Positions 49,553-59,056 of a stretch of 64,000 nt of DNA are shown here, one piece after another. This DNA comes from Geodermatophilaceae bacterium URHB0062 (GTDB lineage: Bacteria > Actinomycetota > Actinomycetes > Mycobacteriales > Geodermatophilaceae). The stretch lies in NCBI GenBank assembly GCA_000620185.1, contig JHVO01000009.1, positions 186,001 through 250,000 of the forward strand, written 5' to 3'. The position numbers were made by a program, and so were the translations under genes. The stretch's first letter is position 1. Each line of letters begins with the position of its first letter. Below the pieces are notes generated by a model that saw only the letters and a list, made by a program, of their open reading frames with translations, did not search any database and was not told the DNA's origin.

Positions 49553-51733
49553 TCAGGTCGTCGCGAGCAGGCGGTCCAGCTCGGCGCCGAGCACCGGCGC
49601 CAGCCAGCGGGCGAACTCGATGGTCAGGTGGTTGTCGTCGCGGTAGACCAGCTGGTTGCCGACGATGTCGGGGCAACGCGTGGCGGTGCAGAACAGGTCC
49701 GTCAGGTCCGCATACATGCCGCCGCCGGCCACGGACGCACGCGCCTCCGCCGCGATGCCTGCCGCGTTCACCGCGGCGGCGCGCCCAGGCGCGCACGCCA
49801 CCGCGGAGTCCAGGTGTTCCGACAGGCAGGTGGGTACGACGGCGTGCGGATCGGGAACCGGTCCCAGGACGAGCACGCGCGCGCCGGTCGACCGCAGCTG
49901 TGCCACGGTCCGGGTGATGCTGTCCAGCCACGGGCGGCCGTAGACGGTGAATCCGTAGTCAGGGCTGTACCGGCGCGCCATGTCGAGCACGATCACCGCC
50001 GGCCGCTCGGCGCGCAGGCGCGCCATGATCTGCCCGCGCCACTGCACGCACTCGGTGTAGGCACGGTCGAGGTAGGGGCTGTAGATCGGCAGATCCATCA
50101 ATGGGCACGTCACCTTGCCCATGGTCTCCAGCCGCCAGTGCCGCTCGGTGGCGATCTGCTCCACCGCCGGCTGCCACATGGCGGCGTGGGAGTCGCCGAC
50201 CAGCGCGACCCTGGTGGGCGAGGAGGTGTCCCCTGACGCGCACTCGTGCTGGCCGACGTACAGCCACGACCGCACGCAGCCGTTGACGAAGACGTCCGGC
50301 TTGTCCGCCGGCGCGTCCGCCAACGGCGGGGTCAGGTTGGCCGGCACCGCCTGGACGTCGGCCGACGCGGCGACCGCTGCCTGCACCTGATCGGTCAGCC
50401 GCTGCAGCGCCGCGTCCTCGGGCCGCTGAGAGGGAGCGGCCGGGGTGGCCGACGGGGTCGCCGTCCGGGTCGCGGCACCCGCACCGATGTCCGGGGTGCG
50501 GGCCTCCGCACCCTGCCCCCTCGGCGGAGGGACGGCGGCCAGCGCGACCAGACACGCACACACTCCCGCCGCGGTGAGGCCACCGCCCAGCAACACGCTG
50601 CGCCCGGGCGCGCCCCGGAGCCGGCCGAACCGGATCGGGTTCTCCAGGGCGAGGAGCGTGCCGGCGGCGAGGACGCCCGAGAGCGCGGCGGCGACCAGCC
50701 GGTCGCCCAGCCCGAGTGTGTGCCCCACGACCACCGGGGCGAGCAGGAGCACGGGCCAGTGCCACAGGTACCAGGAGTAGGAGATCCGGCCGCCCCACCG
50801 CAGCGGCGCCAGCGTCAGCACCCTGTCCACACCCCCGCGGGGCCGGGCGCAGCCGGCCGCCACCACGAGCGCCGTCCCCGCGACCGGCAGAGTGGCCGCC
50901 ACGCCCGGGTACGGGGTGCGCTCGTCCAGCCCGACGGCCGCCAGCACGATGAGCCCGAGCCCCAGCCAGCCCGCCGCGCCCGCGAGTCCGGCGGGCAGGC
51001 GTCGACACAGCCCGGCGCCGAGCGCGACGAGACCGCCCACGGCGAGCTGCCAGGCGCGCGAGCCCAGCGAGAAGAACGCCCACGGTGGCAGGTCGGTGGT
51101 CCAGCGCAGGGACACCGCGAACGAGACGACGGCGACCGTCGTGAGGACGAGCACCGGGGCCCGCACGGTCCTCGGGCCGGTCCCCCGCCGGAGCCCCCAC
51201 CGGAGCCGTGGCGCGACCGCCGCCGTCGCGACGAGCAGCGCGGGCCAGACGAGGTAGAACTGCTCCTCGACGCCGAGCGACCAGTAGTGCTGGAAGGGCG
51301 AGGGCGGGGTGTCGGCGGCGAGATAGTCGGTGCCCTGGACGGCGAAGCGGTAGTTGGCGACGTAGAGCGCGCTCGCCACGCCGTCCCCCAGGACCGTGCG
51401 GGCCTGCAGCGGCGGCAGCAGCCAGGCCGACGCGGCGGCCGTCGCGACGATCACGAGGATGCCCGCGGGCAGCAGCCGCCGTGCCCGCGCGCCGTAGAAC
51501 CGCGCCGGCCGGACGCGGCCGGTGCGCTCGACCTCCCGCCACAGCATCCCGGTGATCAGGAAACCGGAGATGACGAAGAAGACGTCGACGCCGACGAAGC
51601 CCCCCGGCAGGCCCGGCACAGCGGCGTGGAACAGCACGACCGCGAGCACCGCGACCGCGCGCAGGCCCTCGATGTCGGGGCGGAACCGGTCGTCGTCCGC
51701 CCCGCCGGTGCCGGACCGCGGATCGTCGGCGAT
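49553..51733 (-). CDS. OafA-like membrane acyltransferase with SGNH domain; probable ATC start
   Basis: About 726 residues. The N-terminal half is an acyltransferase-3 domain with ten or so membrane helices (RFRPDIEGLRAVAVLAVVLFHA, VFFVISGFLIT, HYWSLGVEEQFYLVWP). The C-terminal part (about 460-726) is an SGNH hydrolase-like domain (VALVGDSHAAMW; YRDDNHLT near the end with the catalytic Asp/His). It probably transfers acyl groups to a surface polysaccharide. The conserved RPDIEGLRA lies upstream of the first usual start codon (GTG 51649). The only codon placed behind the strong GGGGAGGAGGAG site is ATC at 51733. The upstream stop is 21 bases away. Confidence 0.85.
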   Translation of the reverse strand: MADDPRSGTGGADDDRFRPDIEGLRAVAVLAVVLFHAAVPGLPGGFVGVDVFFVISGFLITGMLWREVERTGRVRPARFYGARARRLLPAGILVIVATAAASAWLLPPLQARTVLGDGVASALYVANYRFAVQGTDYLAADTPPSPFQHYWSLGVEEQFYLVWPALLVATAAVAPRLRWGLRRGTGPRTVRAPVLVLTTVAVVSFAVSLRWTTDLPPWAFFSLGSRAWQLAVGGLVALGAGLCRRLPAGLAGAAGWLGLGLIVLAAVGLDERTPYPGVAATLPVAGTALVVAAGCARPRGGVDRVLTLAPLRWGGRISYSWYLWHWPVLLLAPVVVGHTLGLGDRLVAAALSGVLAAGTLLALENPIRFGRLRGAPGRSVLLGGGLTAAGVCACLVALAAVPPPRGQGAEARTPDIGAGAATRTATPSATPAAPSQRPEDAALQRLTDQVQAAVAASADVQAVPANLTPPLADAPADKPDVFVNGCVRSWLYVGQHECASGDTSSPTRVALVGDSHAAMWQPAVEQIATERHWRLETMGKVTCPLMDLPIYSPYLDRAYTECVQWRGQIMARLRAERPAVIVLDMARRYSPDYGFTVYGRPWLDSITRTVAQLRSTGARVLVLGPVPDPHAVVPTCLSEHLDSAVACAPGRAAAVNAAGIAAEARASVAGGGMYADLTDLFCTATRCPDIVGNQLVYRDDNHLTIEFARWLAPVLGAELDRLLATT

Positions 51734-51754
51734 GGCGGGCTCCTCCTCCCCTGG

Positions 51755-53302
51755 TTACCTCTTCCGGAGCACCGCGTCGATCAGGTGCGGGCCGGGCTCG
51801 GCGAGGGCCCGCCGAAGCCGGTCGGCCAGCTGCTCGGCCGTCGTCGCCCGCGTTGCCGGGACGCCCATGCCGCCGGCGACCGCGACGAAGTCCAGGCTCG
51901 GGCCGCCGAGGTCCAGGAGCTTCGCCGCCTGGTCGCCGTCGCCCTGGGCGCCCACCCGCGAGAGCTCGTGCTCGAGGATGGCATAGGACCCGTTGTCGCA
52001 GACGATCGTCGTGATGTCGAGCCGTTCGCGCGCGTGGCTCCACAGCGCGGAGATCGTGTACATGGCGCTGCCGTCGGCCTGGATGCCGATGACCGGGCGG
52101 TCGGGGCAGGCCACCGCGGCGCCCAGGGCCATGGGCAGCCCGTCGCCGATCGCGCCGCCGGTGAGCGACAGCCAGTCGTGCCGCGGGCCGGCCGACGTCA
52201 GCTCGGCGAGACCGACCCCGGAGGTCAGCGCCTCGTCGACGACGATCGCGTTCTCCGGCAGCAGCGTGCCGATGACCGCGGCCATCGTCCGCGGGGTCAG
52301 TTCGCCGGTGGGCAGCTCGGGCCGCTCGAATTCCTGCAGCTGCGGCTTGGCGTCCGGCGTCGCACTCGCGCAGAGCTCCCGCAGCGCCACGACGCCGTCC
52401 TCCCCCGGCTCGGACAGCAGGTGCACGGTGCAGTCGTCGGGCACCGGGGTGCCCGGGACGCCGGGATAGGCGAAGAAGTGCACCGGCGCGCTGGCCCCGG
52501 CCAGCACCAGGTGCCGGGTGCCGGCCAGCGCGGCCAGCGCCATCTCCGGCGGGTAGGGCAGCCGGTGCAGCTCCGGCAGCCCGGCGCCCCGGACCGACCG
52601 CGCGGGGAACGTCTCGCACATCAGCCGCGCTCCGCTGCCGGCCGCGATGGCGCCGGCGGCGAGCAGACCCTCCTCGCTCGCGACGACGTCCCCGCCGAGG
52701 AAGAGCACCGTCGGCTCGCCGGTCCGCAGCACCGCCGCGATCTCGTCCAGGCGGCGCTCGTCCGGCCCGGGGGCGTACCAGGCCGACGGCGGGTCGGCCG
52801 GCTCCGCGCCGTCCTCCCAGGAGACGTCGGCGGGCAGGACGAGCGTCGCCACCTGCCCGCGGGCGGCGGCCGCGACGGCGTCGGCGGCGTCGGCGGCGAC
52901 GTCGGCCGGGGACAGCGAGCGCCGCACCCAACCCGAGACCGTTCCGGCGATCGCGTCGATGTCACTCTCGAGGGGTGCGTCGAGCCGCTTGTGCGAGCGC
53001 GCGTGGTCGCCGACGACGTTGATCAGCGGCGCCCGGCCGCGGCGGGCGTTGTGCAGGTTCGCCAGGCCGTTGCCCAGGCCCGGGCCGAGGTGCAGCAGTG
53101 TGGCCGCCGGGCGGCCGGCCATCCGCGCGTACCCGTCGGCGGCGCCGGTGGCCACGCCTTCGAAGAGGGTCAGCACGCCGCGCATCTCGGGGACGTCGTC
53201 CAGCGCGGCGACGAAGTGCATCTCGGAGGTGCCGGGGTTGGCGAAGCAGACGTCGACCCCCGCGGCGACCAGTGTGCGGATGAGTGCCTGAGCGCCGTTC
53301 AC
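51755..53302 (-). CDS. Acetolactate synthase large-subunit-like ThDP enzyme
   Basis: A 515-residue thiamine-diphosphate enzyme. The N-terminal PYR domain (NPGTSEMHFVAALDD, FEGVATGAADGYARM with catalytic Glu), the central domain and the C-terminal PP domain (GGAIGDGLPMALGAAV, then QADGSAMYTISALWSHARERL with N at CDNGSYAIL) are complete. The Mg/ThDP motif reads A-D-G rather than G-D-G, as in the IlvX group. It is shorter than catabolic or anabolic acetolactate synthases and has no regulatory subunit nearby. The 2-oxo-acid substrate (pyruvate, benzoylformate or other) is undecided. The acyltransferase gene follows after 21 bases. Confidence 0.87.
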   Translation of the reverse strand: MNGAQALIRTLVAAGVDVCFANPGTSEMHFVAALDDVPEMRGVLTLFEGVATGAADGYARMAGRPAATLLHLGPGLGNGLANLHNARRGRAPLINVVGDHARSHKRLDAPLESDIDAIAGTVSGWVRRSLSPADVAADAADAVAAAARGQVATLVLPADVSWEDGAEPADPPSAWYAPGPDERRLDEIAAVLRTGEPTVLFLGGDVVASEEGLLAAGAIAAGSGARLMCETFPARSVRGAGLPELHRLPYPPEMALAALAGTRHLVLAGASAPVHFFAYPGVPGTPVPDDCTVHLLSEPGEDGVVALRELCASATPDAKPQLQEFERPELPTGELTPRTMAAVIGTLLPENAIVVDEALTSGVGLAELTSAGPRHDWLSLTGGAIGDGLPMALGAAVACPDRPVIGIQADGSAMYTISALWSHARERLDITTIVCDNGSYAILEHELSRVGAQGDGDQAAKLLDLGGPSLDFVAVAGGMGVPATRATTAEQLADRLRRALAEPGPHLIDAVLRKR

Positions 53303-53345
53303 CTTCGGACCCTCGCACGGGGTCCGGCGAACCGGCCACCCGAGG

Positions 53346-54281
53346 TCAGAAGGTGAGCACCAGCCGGCCGCGCACGCCGCCCTTCTCGAGCTGCCGGTGC
53401 GCCTCGGCCGCCTGCTCGGCGGGGAACGTCGCCGCCACGCGCAGGGTCAGGACGCCGTCCTCGGCCTGCCGGCGGAGCCGGTCGAGCGCCGGCCGGTCCT
53501 GCGCCACGCGGCGGACCAGCGTCGGGTACATGCGCACGCCGCGCTCCCCGTCCCCCCGGTAGCCGCGCACCGTGGCCATCGCCCCGCCGTCGCGCACGGC
53601 CGGCAGCACGAGGGCGTCCTGCACCGCGCCGTCGGCCAGCCCGTCGACGCCGTGCGGGTAGTGCTCGCGGATCCGTGCGGCGACGTCGTCCCCGCGCCGG
53701 ACGACGACGTCGGCACCGAGCGTGCGCACGAGCTCCTCGTCGGCCTCGGACGCGTCGGCGACGACGGTGAGCCCGTCGGCCTTGGCGAGCTGGACGACGT
53801 ACCCGCCGAAGGCGCCCGCCGCGCCGGTGACCGCGAGCACCTCGCCCGGGCGCAGGGCCATCTGGTCGAGGGCGAGCCGGGCGGTGAGCGCGTTCATCGG
53901 CAGCGTGGAGGCCGCGACCGCGTCGGCACCGGCGGGCACGGGCACCACCGAGTCGCCGGGCAGCACGATGTCCTCGCGGTAGCCGCCGTGCGCGCCGGTC
54001 GGGACGACGATGCCCATCGCGAGGTCCCCGACGGCCAGGTGCCCGACGCCCTCCCCGAGCTCGGACACCACCCCGGCGACGTCCATGCCGGGCACCCACG
54101 GTGGGGACTTCACCGGATCGCGGTCGGCGTACGCGCCCGCCCGGGCGTGGGTGTCGGTCGGGTTGACCGTCGCGGCGGTCACCCGCAGCCGCACCTCACC
54201 GGGCCCCAGCGGCTCTGCCGGCACGTCGACGATCCGCAGGGCCTCGGGGCCCCCGAACTCCACCACTCCCGCTGCGCGCAT
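53346..54281 (-). CDS. MDR family NADPH:quinone reductase-like protein
   Basis: A 311-residue medium-chain oxidoreductase without zinc ligands. The GroES-like part has VNPTDTHARAGAY and WVPGMDVAGVVSELG; the Rossmann motif is VTGAAGAFGGYVVQLAKADGL near 150. It differs clearly from the MDR protein at 12171-13094, so it is not a recent copy. It lies between the cupin-isomerase gene and the ThDP-enzyme gene with short gaps, all on the minus strand, and could be transcribed with the sugar-transport operon. Confidence 0.87.
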   Translation of the reverse strand: MRAAGVVEFGGPEALRIVDVPAEPLGPGEVRLRVTAATVNPTDTHARAGAYADRDPVKSPPWVPGMDVAGVVSELGEGVGHLAVGDLAMGIVVPTGAHGGYREDIVLPGDSVVPVPAGADAVAASTLPMNALTARLALDQMALRPGEVLAVTGAAGAFGGYVVQLAKADGLTVVADASEADEELVRTLGADVVVRRGDDVAARIREHYPHGVDGLADGAVQDALVLPAVRDGGAMATVRGYRGDGERGVRMYPTLVRRVAQDRPALDRLRRQAEDGVLTLRVAATFPAEQAAEAHRQLEKGGVRGRLVLTF

Positions 54282-54308
54282 GGCTTCTCTCTACCGCACG
54301 CCCAGGCG

Positions 54309-55517
54309 TCAGGTGGCGGCACCCCAGGGCTCGATCGCGGGGGCGTCGACGTTGATGTCCGGGCCGAAGAACGTGAACACCACCAGGTCGGCGGTGCCGG
54401 TGTTCACCACGGGAACCCCGCGCGTGGCGGCATCGTGGACGACGAGCAGCTCGTCCATGCCGGGCTCGCCGCCGCGGACCTCCTGCCCCCCGACCGTGCC
54501 GGTACCGCTCCACACGAGGAGGTTGTAGGCGCCGGCGTCCGTGGCGGTGTAGGTGCCGCCCGGCCGGACGACGAGCTTCTTCCCGGTAAACTTCCGGTTG
54601 TTGTAGAAGATCCACCACTGGTTGCCGCCGACCTGCTCGGCGCCGGCGACGGGCCGCGGGCTCAGATGCCGGTTCTCGTAGAAGAACGGGTCACCGTTGA
54701 GCTCCCAGTCGACGAAGTTCAGCGGGAAGCGCTCGCCGGACGCCGCACGGTCCTCGGCGCGCACGTCCTTGAACAGCAGGTCCTTGGAGATGATCCGTCC
54801 GGCGTTGAGTGCCTGGAACATGGCGAGGACGTCGGAGTCCTCCTGCAGTTCCAGCGTCAGCGCCGTCCCGGGTGCGTGCAGCACGCCGGAGGGGATGTCG
54901 AACCCCTCGTCGGCCACGAGCTTCTCGGCGCGCGCGTGCCGGAGGATCAGGTCGCTGTCCCAGTCCCGCAGGTAGGGCAGCAGCACGTCGCCCCGGCGGT
55001 CCCGCGCGATCCAGGGGTGGACGCCGAAGAAGGACTCGGGGTGGGCGCCCATGTCCACGCCCTCGGGGAAGTAGTACGCCTCGTCCTTGGACCGGCAGCC
55101 CACGATGCTCGCGTACTCCTGCGGCAGGTGGACGTGGTACGGCAGGCGGTCGGCGTAGTCGAAGAGCTTTGCCAGCCGGCCCAGCCCCGCGGGGTGGGCA
55201 GCCGCGTACTCGCGCCCCATGATCGTTACCGGGTCGGTCTCGACCGCGGCGCGCAGCGTCAGCCGTTCCCCGTGCTCGCCGACGAGGTAGCTCAGCCCCT
55301 CGTCGGGCGGCCCGACCCGGTTGTCGGCCCTCGTCGTGGAGCCCAGCCAGCGCTCGCAGAGGAAGCCGCGCTCGCCGACGTCGTAGGCGTCGTCGGGCAG
55401 CCCCAGCCGCCGCCCCGGCGGCAGGAAGTCCCGCGCCACCCAGGTCGGCTCCAGCCGGAGGATGCCGTCGCCGTCAGCCAGCATCCGGCCGAGCAGGCGC
55501 GCCGCGTCGTCCCCCAT
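54309..55517 (-). CDS. Cupin protein similar to class I mannose-6-phosphate isomerases
   Basis: A 402-residue protein from ATG 55517, whose start overlaps the permease stop by one base. YADRLPYHVHLPQEYASIVG and KDEAYYFPEGV resemble the His/Gln/Glu metal site of type I phosphomannose isomerases. A second beta-barrel (about 290-400; VRPGGTYTATDAGAYNLLVWSG) completes the double-cupin layout. It probably isomerises a sugar or sugar acid imported by the linked ABC transporter. The exact substrate cannot be read from the sequence. Confidence 0.8.
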   Translation of the reverse strand: MGDDAARLLGRMLADGDGILRLEPTWVARDFLPPGRRLGLPDDAYDVGERGFLCERWLGSTTRADNRVGPPDEGLSYLVGEHGERLTLRAAVETDPVTIMGREYAAAHPAGLGRLAKLFDYADRLPYHVHLPQEYASIVGCRSKDEAYYFPEGVDMGAHPESFFGVHPWIARDRRGDVLLPYLRDWDSDLILRHARAEKLVADEGFDIPSGVLHAPGTALTLELQEDSDVLAMFQALNAGRIISKDLLFKDVRAEDRAASGERFPLNFVDWELNGDPFFYENRHLSPRPVAGAEQVGGNQWWIFYNNRKFTGKKLVVRPGGTYTATDAGAYNLLVWSGTGTVGGQEVRGGEPGMDELLVVHDAATRGVPVVNTGTADLVVFTFFGPDINVDAPAIEPWGAAT

Positions 55518-56506
55518 CACCCCTTGAGGCCGCTCATCGAGATGCCCTGGATGAACTTGCGCTGGAACACCATGAACACGGCGACCATCGGCAGCGTGGC
55601 GATCACCGAGCCGGCCATGAGGACGTCCCACGAGGTGCGGTTCTTGACCACGAACATCGCCAGGCCCAGCGGCGCGGTGTAGTGGTCCGGGCTGGAGATG
55701 ATGATCAGCGGCCAGAAGAAGTCCTCCCACGCGTACGTGAACGTGAAGATGCCGGTCGCGGCCAGCACCGGCCCGCACAGGGGCAGCACCACGCGCAGGA
55801 AGATCCGGAACTCTCCCGCGCCGTCGATGCGGGCGGCGTCGAGCAGGTCGTTGGGGATGGAGAGCATGTACTGCCGCAGGAGGAAGACCCCGAACGCGCT
55901 CACCGCCCCCGGCAGGATCAGCCCGTAGTACGAGTCGAGCCAGCCGTGGCCGCCGTTGCCGAACATGTCGTTGCCGCCGAAGAACGGCACGTGCTTGAGC
56001 GCGAGGTAGTTCGGGATCAGCGTGACCTGACCCGGGATCATCATCGTCCCGAGGAAGATCATGAAGATGAAGTCACGACCCGGGAACCGGCGCTTGGCGA
56101 ACGCGTAGGCCGCCAGCGAGTTGAAGAACAGCTGCAGAACGGTGACCGAGGTGGCCACGAACGCGCTGTTGGCGAACCACCGCCAGGCGTCGGAGGACCC
56201 CGCATCGGGCCCGTTCCCGACGCCGAAGAACGCCTTGTACCCGTGCAGCGTCGGGTGGTCGGGGATCCAGTGCGGCGGGTAGGAGAACATCGAGCCCATG
56301 TCCTGGAACGACGCGCTGATCAGCCAGGCGAACGGGGCGATGAACAGGATCGCCCCGGGCACCAGGACGGCGTAGGCGAGGATGCGCTTGGTCCAGAACA
56401 CCTTGCCGCTCTCGCGGCGGTTGCGCCGGCGCGGCGGCCGGGCCTGCGGCTGCTGGACGAGCGCGGGAACCGGCTCGACCTCGGAGATCTCCGGAGCAAT
56501 GCTCAC
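55517..56506 (-). CDS. Carbohydrate ABC transporter permease (MalG/CUT1 type)
   Basis: A 329-residue permease with GTG start overlapping the previous stop. About 40 Pro/Arg-rich residues precede six membrane helices. The EAA loop reads LLDAARIDGAGEFRIFLRVVLPLCGPVLA. It pairs with the upstream permease to form the membrane channel. The ATPase is not encoded here and is presumably a shared MsiK-type protein. Confidence 0.92.
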   Translation of the reverse strand: MSIAPEISEVEPVPALVQQPQARPPRRRNRRESGKVFWTKRILAYAVLVPGAILFIAPFAWLISASFQDMGSMFSYPPHWIPDHPTLHGYKAFFGVGNGPDAGSSDAWRWFANSAFVATSVTVLQLFFNSLAAYAFAKRRFPGRDFIFMIFLGTMMIPGQVTLIPNYLALKHVPFFGGNDMFGNGGHGWLDSYYGLILPGAVSAFGVFLLRQYMLSIPNDLLDAARIDGAGEFRIFLRVVLPLCGPVLAATGIFTFTYAWEDFFWPLIIISSPDHYTAPLGLAMFVVKNRTSWDVLMAGSVIATLPMVAVFMVFQRKFIQGISMSGLKG

Positions 56507-57438
56507 GCGTCGGCCCTCCGGTACATGCGCAGCTGGATGAGCGTGAAGACGAAGAGCAAGGCGAACAGCCCGTACGCCAGCGTGCTGGCGTAGCCCATCT
56601 CGTAGAACTTGAAGGCCGCTTCGTAGATGTAGAAGACCATCGTGGTGGTCCGGTTCACCGGACCACCGTTGGTCATGATGAAGATCTGGGTGAACACCTG
56701 GAACGACCCGATGATCCCCATGACCATCAGGAACAGCGTCGTCGGCGCCAGCATCGGGATCGTGATGTGGCGCAGTTGCGACCACCAGCCCGCGCCGTCG
56801 ACCCGCGCCGCCTCGTACAGCTCCTGGGGGATGGCCTGGAGGCCGGCCAGGTAGATGACCATCGAGAAGCCGACACCCGACCAGACGCTCATCAGCACGA
56901 CCGCCGGCATGGCCAGGTTCTTGTCCGCCAGCCACATCAGCGGCTCGTTGATCAGGTGCGTCTTCAGCAGGTAGTAGTTGAAGAGGCCGAAGTCGGAGTT
57001 GTAGAGCCACTTCCACACGATCGCCACGACGACGAACGGCGTGACGACGGGCAAGAAGTACATCGTCCGGAACACACCACGGAAGCGGATCGGCTGGTTG
57101 AGCAGCAGGGCGATCAGCAGGCCGATGCCCATCGTCAGCGGAACCGTGGCGCCCGTGTAGTAGGCGGTGTTGATGACCGACTGACGGAAGTCCTCGTCGT
57201 GGACCATCCGGCTGTAGTTGGCCAGCCCGACGAACGGCCGGTCGGGCTCGATGATGTTCCACTGCGTGAACGTCAGGTAGAAGGCGAAGAGCAGCGCGAA
57301 GACGGTGAAGACCGAGAAGAGGATCAGCCCGGGACTCAGGAAGAGGTAGGCGCTCCACTCCCGCCGCATCTGGCGGAGGGTCCGGCGCGCGTCCCACCTG
57401 CGCCGCGGTCGCCGGACGGCGACGGCCGTGCTGCTCAT
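56503..57438 (-). CDS. Carbohydrate ABC transporter permease (MalF/CUT1 type)
   Basis: A 311-residue permease with six helices. The EAA loop is LYEAARVDGAGWWSQLRHITIPMLAPTTLF. The N-terminal 35 residues are Arg-rich and cytoplasmic. It overlaps the MalG-type gene by four bases. It follows the solute-binding gene after a 244-base gap with no clear hairpin, which may lower its expression relative to the binding protein. Confidence 0.92.
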   Translation of the reverse strand: MSSTAVAVRRPRRRWDARRTLRQMRREWSAYLFLSPGLILFSVFTVFALLFAFYLTFTQWNIIEPDRPFVGLANYSRMVHDEDFRQSVINTAYYTGATVPLTMGIGLLIALLLNQPIRFRGVFRTMYFLPVVTPFVVVAIVWKWLYNSDFGLFNYYLLKTHLINEPLMWLADKNLAMPAVVLMSVWSGVGFSMVIYLAGLQAIPQELYEAARVDGAGWWSQLRHITIPMLAPTTLFLMVMGIIGSFQVFTQIFIMTNGGPVNRTTTMVFYIYEAAFKFYEMGYASTLAYGLFALLFVFTLIQLRMYRRADA

Positions 57439-57682
57439 CTCGCTCCTCTGGACCCGGCGGCCGGTCGGCCGGAACAGGTCATCGATCTCGGTGCACGGGA
57501 GAACCGTGCGCTTGTCCGTGCGCCGCCGGGCGACGATGCGGCGGATCTTCTCTCGTCCGCCTGGGGAACGTCGCCGGGCACGCCGTGCAGGAGGCCCCCC
57601 GCCGTCGGCGACCGGTCGCGGTCACCGAGCCGATCGCCGAGGCGAGGGGCCGTCCCTCGTAGGGACCCTCCTGCTCAGTGCG

Positions 57683-58987
57683 TCAGCCGTTGCCGTCCTG
57701 GGCTGCGTTGTCCAGCGCCTGGGCCGCGGTCTGATCGCCGTACATGGCCTTGCCGAGCTCGGTGTTGAGGCTCTCCTCCATCCGGCCCCAGTCGGGGTCG
57801 GCGATGATGTTGCTGACACCGCACTTCATGGCGTCGGCGAAGCCCTGGAGGATCGGCTTGGCCTTCACCAGGTCGGGAGACTCCAGCAGCGACTTGCGCG
57901 GCGGGAGGAGCGTGCTGCCCTCGGACTTGTACGTCCACGTCGCCATGTTCTCGGGCTCCGAGAGGTACTCGATCCACTTCCACGCGGCGTCCTGCTGCTT
58001 GCTGCTCCCGAAGACAACCAGCGCGTCACCGGCGATCGTGGTGCCGCAACCCGCCTTGCCCTCCGGCAGGGGCGCGGTCGCCCACTTTCCGTTGATCTTC
58101 GGGAACTCCTCGGCCAGCGTCCCGGCGAACCAGGCGCCGGCGACGTACATGCCGACCTGGCCGTTGGCGAAGGCGACGCGACCGTCGTAGGAGTTGGAGT
58201 TGAGGTAGTCCTTCGGGGCGTACTTGGTCAGGCCGACGTAGAAGTCCGCGGCCTCCTTGCCCTTCTCGCTGTTGAAGGCGACGTCGCCCTTCTTGTCCAG
58301 CACCTCGCCGCCGTTCTGCCACAGCCACGGGTACCAGTAGTAGGCCGACTCGGGCGCGAACATCGCGATGCCGTACTGCTTCTTGGCGGGGTCCGTGAGC
58401 TTCTCGGCGTCCGCCTGGAACTCGTCCCAGGTGGTCGGGGGCGCGTCGATCCCGGCGGCCTCGAACAGGTCGGTGCGGTAGAAGAGCGCAGTGGACTCGC
58501 CGTCGAACGGCAGCCCGTACATGTGGTCCTCGAACGTCGTGAACGTCTTGAAGGCATCGACGTAGTCGTCCGGCTTCACGACGTCGCTGCGCGAGATGTA
58601 GTTGTCGAGGTTCGCCAGCGCCTTGCGGGAGGCGAAGCCGGCCACCGTGCTGGCGTCGACGAACGCGGCGTCCGGGGCGTTGCCACCCGCGATCTGGGCG
58701 GTGAGCTTCTGGCTCGACTCCTCGGCGGGCAGGTTCTGGAACTGCACGGTGATGTTGGGGTGCTGCTTGTGGAAGTCCGCGGCCATCTTCTTGATCGACG
58801 GCTCGTTGCCGATCCACGAGGAGAAGGTGATGGTCACCGGCTCCTTCGGGTCCGCCACGGGGCCGGAGCCCTTGCCCGCCGCCTCGTTCGAGCCGCCTCC
58901 GGACCCGCACGCTGTCGCCAGCAGGGTCACGGCCACGGCGCTGATGGTCAGGGCCCGCCACCGCGCGGCAACGACACTGGGGATCAT
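57683..58987 (-). CDS. Extracellular sugar-binding lipoprotein of an ABC transporter
   Basis: A 434-residue solute-binding protein of the MalE-like cluster B. The type II signal peptide ends in L-A-T-A-C27, so the protein is lipid-anchored outside the membrane. Then follow the two lobes (VTITFSSWIGNEPS, WQNGGEVLDKKGDVAFN, SKQQDAAWKWIEYLSEPENM). It delivers a carbohydrate to the two permeases downstream. The upstream region carries a 15-bp operator-like site and direct repeats (59042-59120). Confidence 0.93.
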   Translation of the reverse strand: MIPSVVAARWRALTISAVAVTLLATACGSGGGSNEAAGKGSGPVADPKEPVTITFSSWIGNEPSIKKMAADFHKQHPNITVQFQNLPAEESSQKLTAQIAGGNAPDAAFVDASTVAGFASRKALANLDNYISRSDVVKPDDYVDAFKTFTTFEDHMYGLPFDGESTALFYRTDLFEAAGIDAPPTTWDEFQADAEKLTDPAKKQYGIAMFAPESAYYWYPWLWQNGGEVLDKKGDVAFNSEKGKEAADFYVGLTKYAPKDYLNSNSYDGRVAFANGQVGMYVAGAWFAGTLAEEFPKINGKWATAPLPEGKAGCGTTIAGDALVVFGSSKQQDAAWKWIEYLSEPENMATWTYKSEGSTLLPPRKSLLESPDLVKAKPILQGFADAMKCGVSNIIADPDWGRMEESLNTELGKAMYGDQTAAQALDNAAQDGNG

Positions 58988-59041
58988 TCGCAGAGCTCCT
59001 TCTCAGGCACGGACCGTCCGGGGCTGTGACGCACAGTACAG

Positions 59042-59056
59042 TCCAAACGATTTGCA
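59042..59056. promoter_or_regulatory. LacI-type operator before the binding-protein gene
   Basis: TCCAAACGATTTGCA matches 13 of 15 positions of the site at 60070-60084. Both keep the CAA-N-CGATTTGCA core, a typical LacI-family operator with central CG. It lies 55 bases upstream of the start at 58987. Confidence 0.6.

Noticed and set aside
50246-53356. A 1036-codon open frame on the plus strand
   Set aside because: It is the antisense of both the acyltransferase and ThDP-enzyme genes. Its length comes only from GC bias.
12171-54281. The two MDR oxidoreductases as a recent duplication
   Set aside because: They differ in most positions outside the fold motifs.
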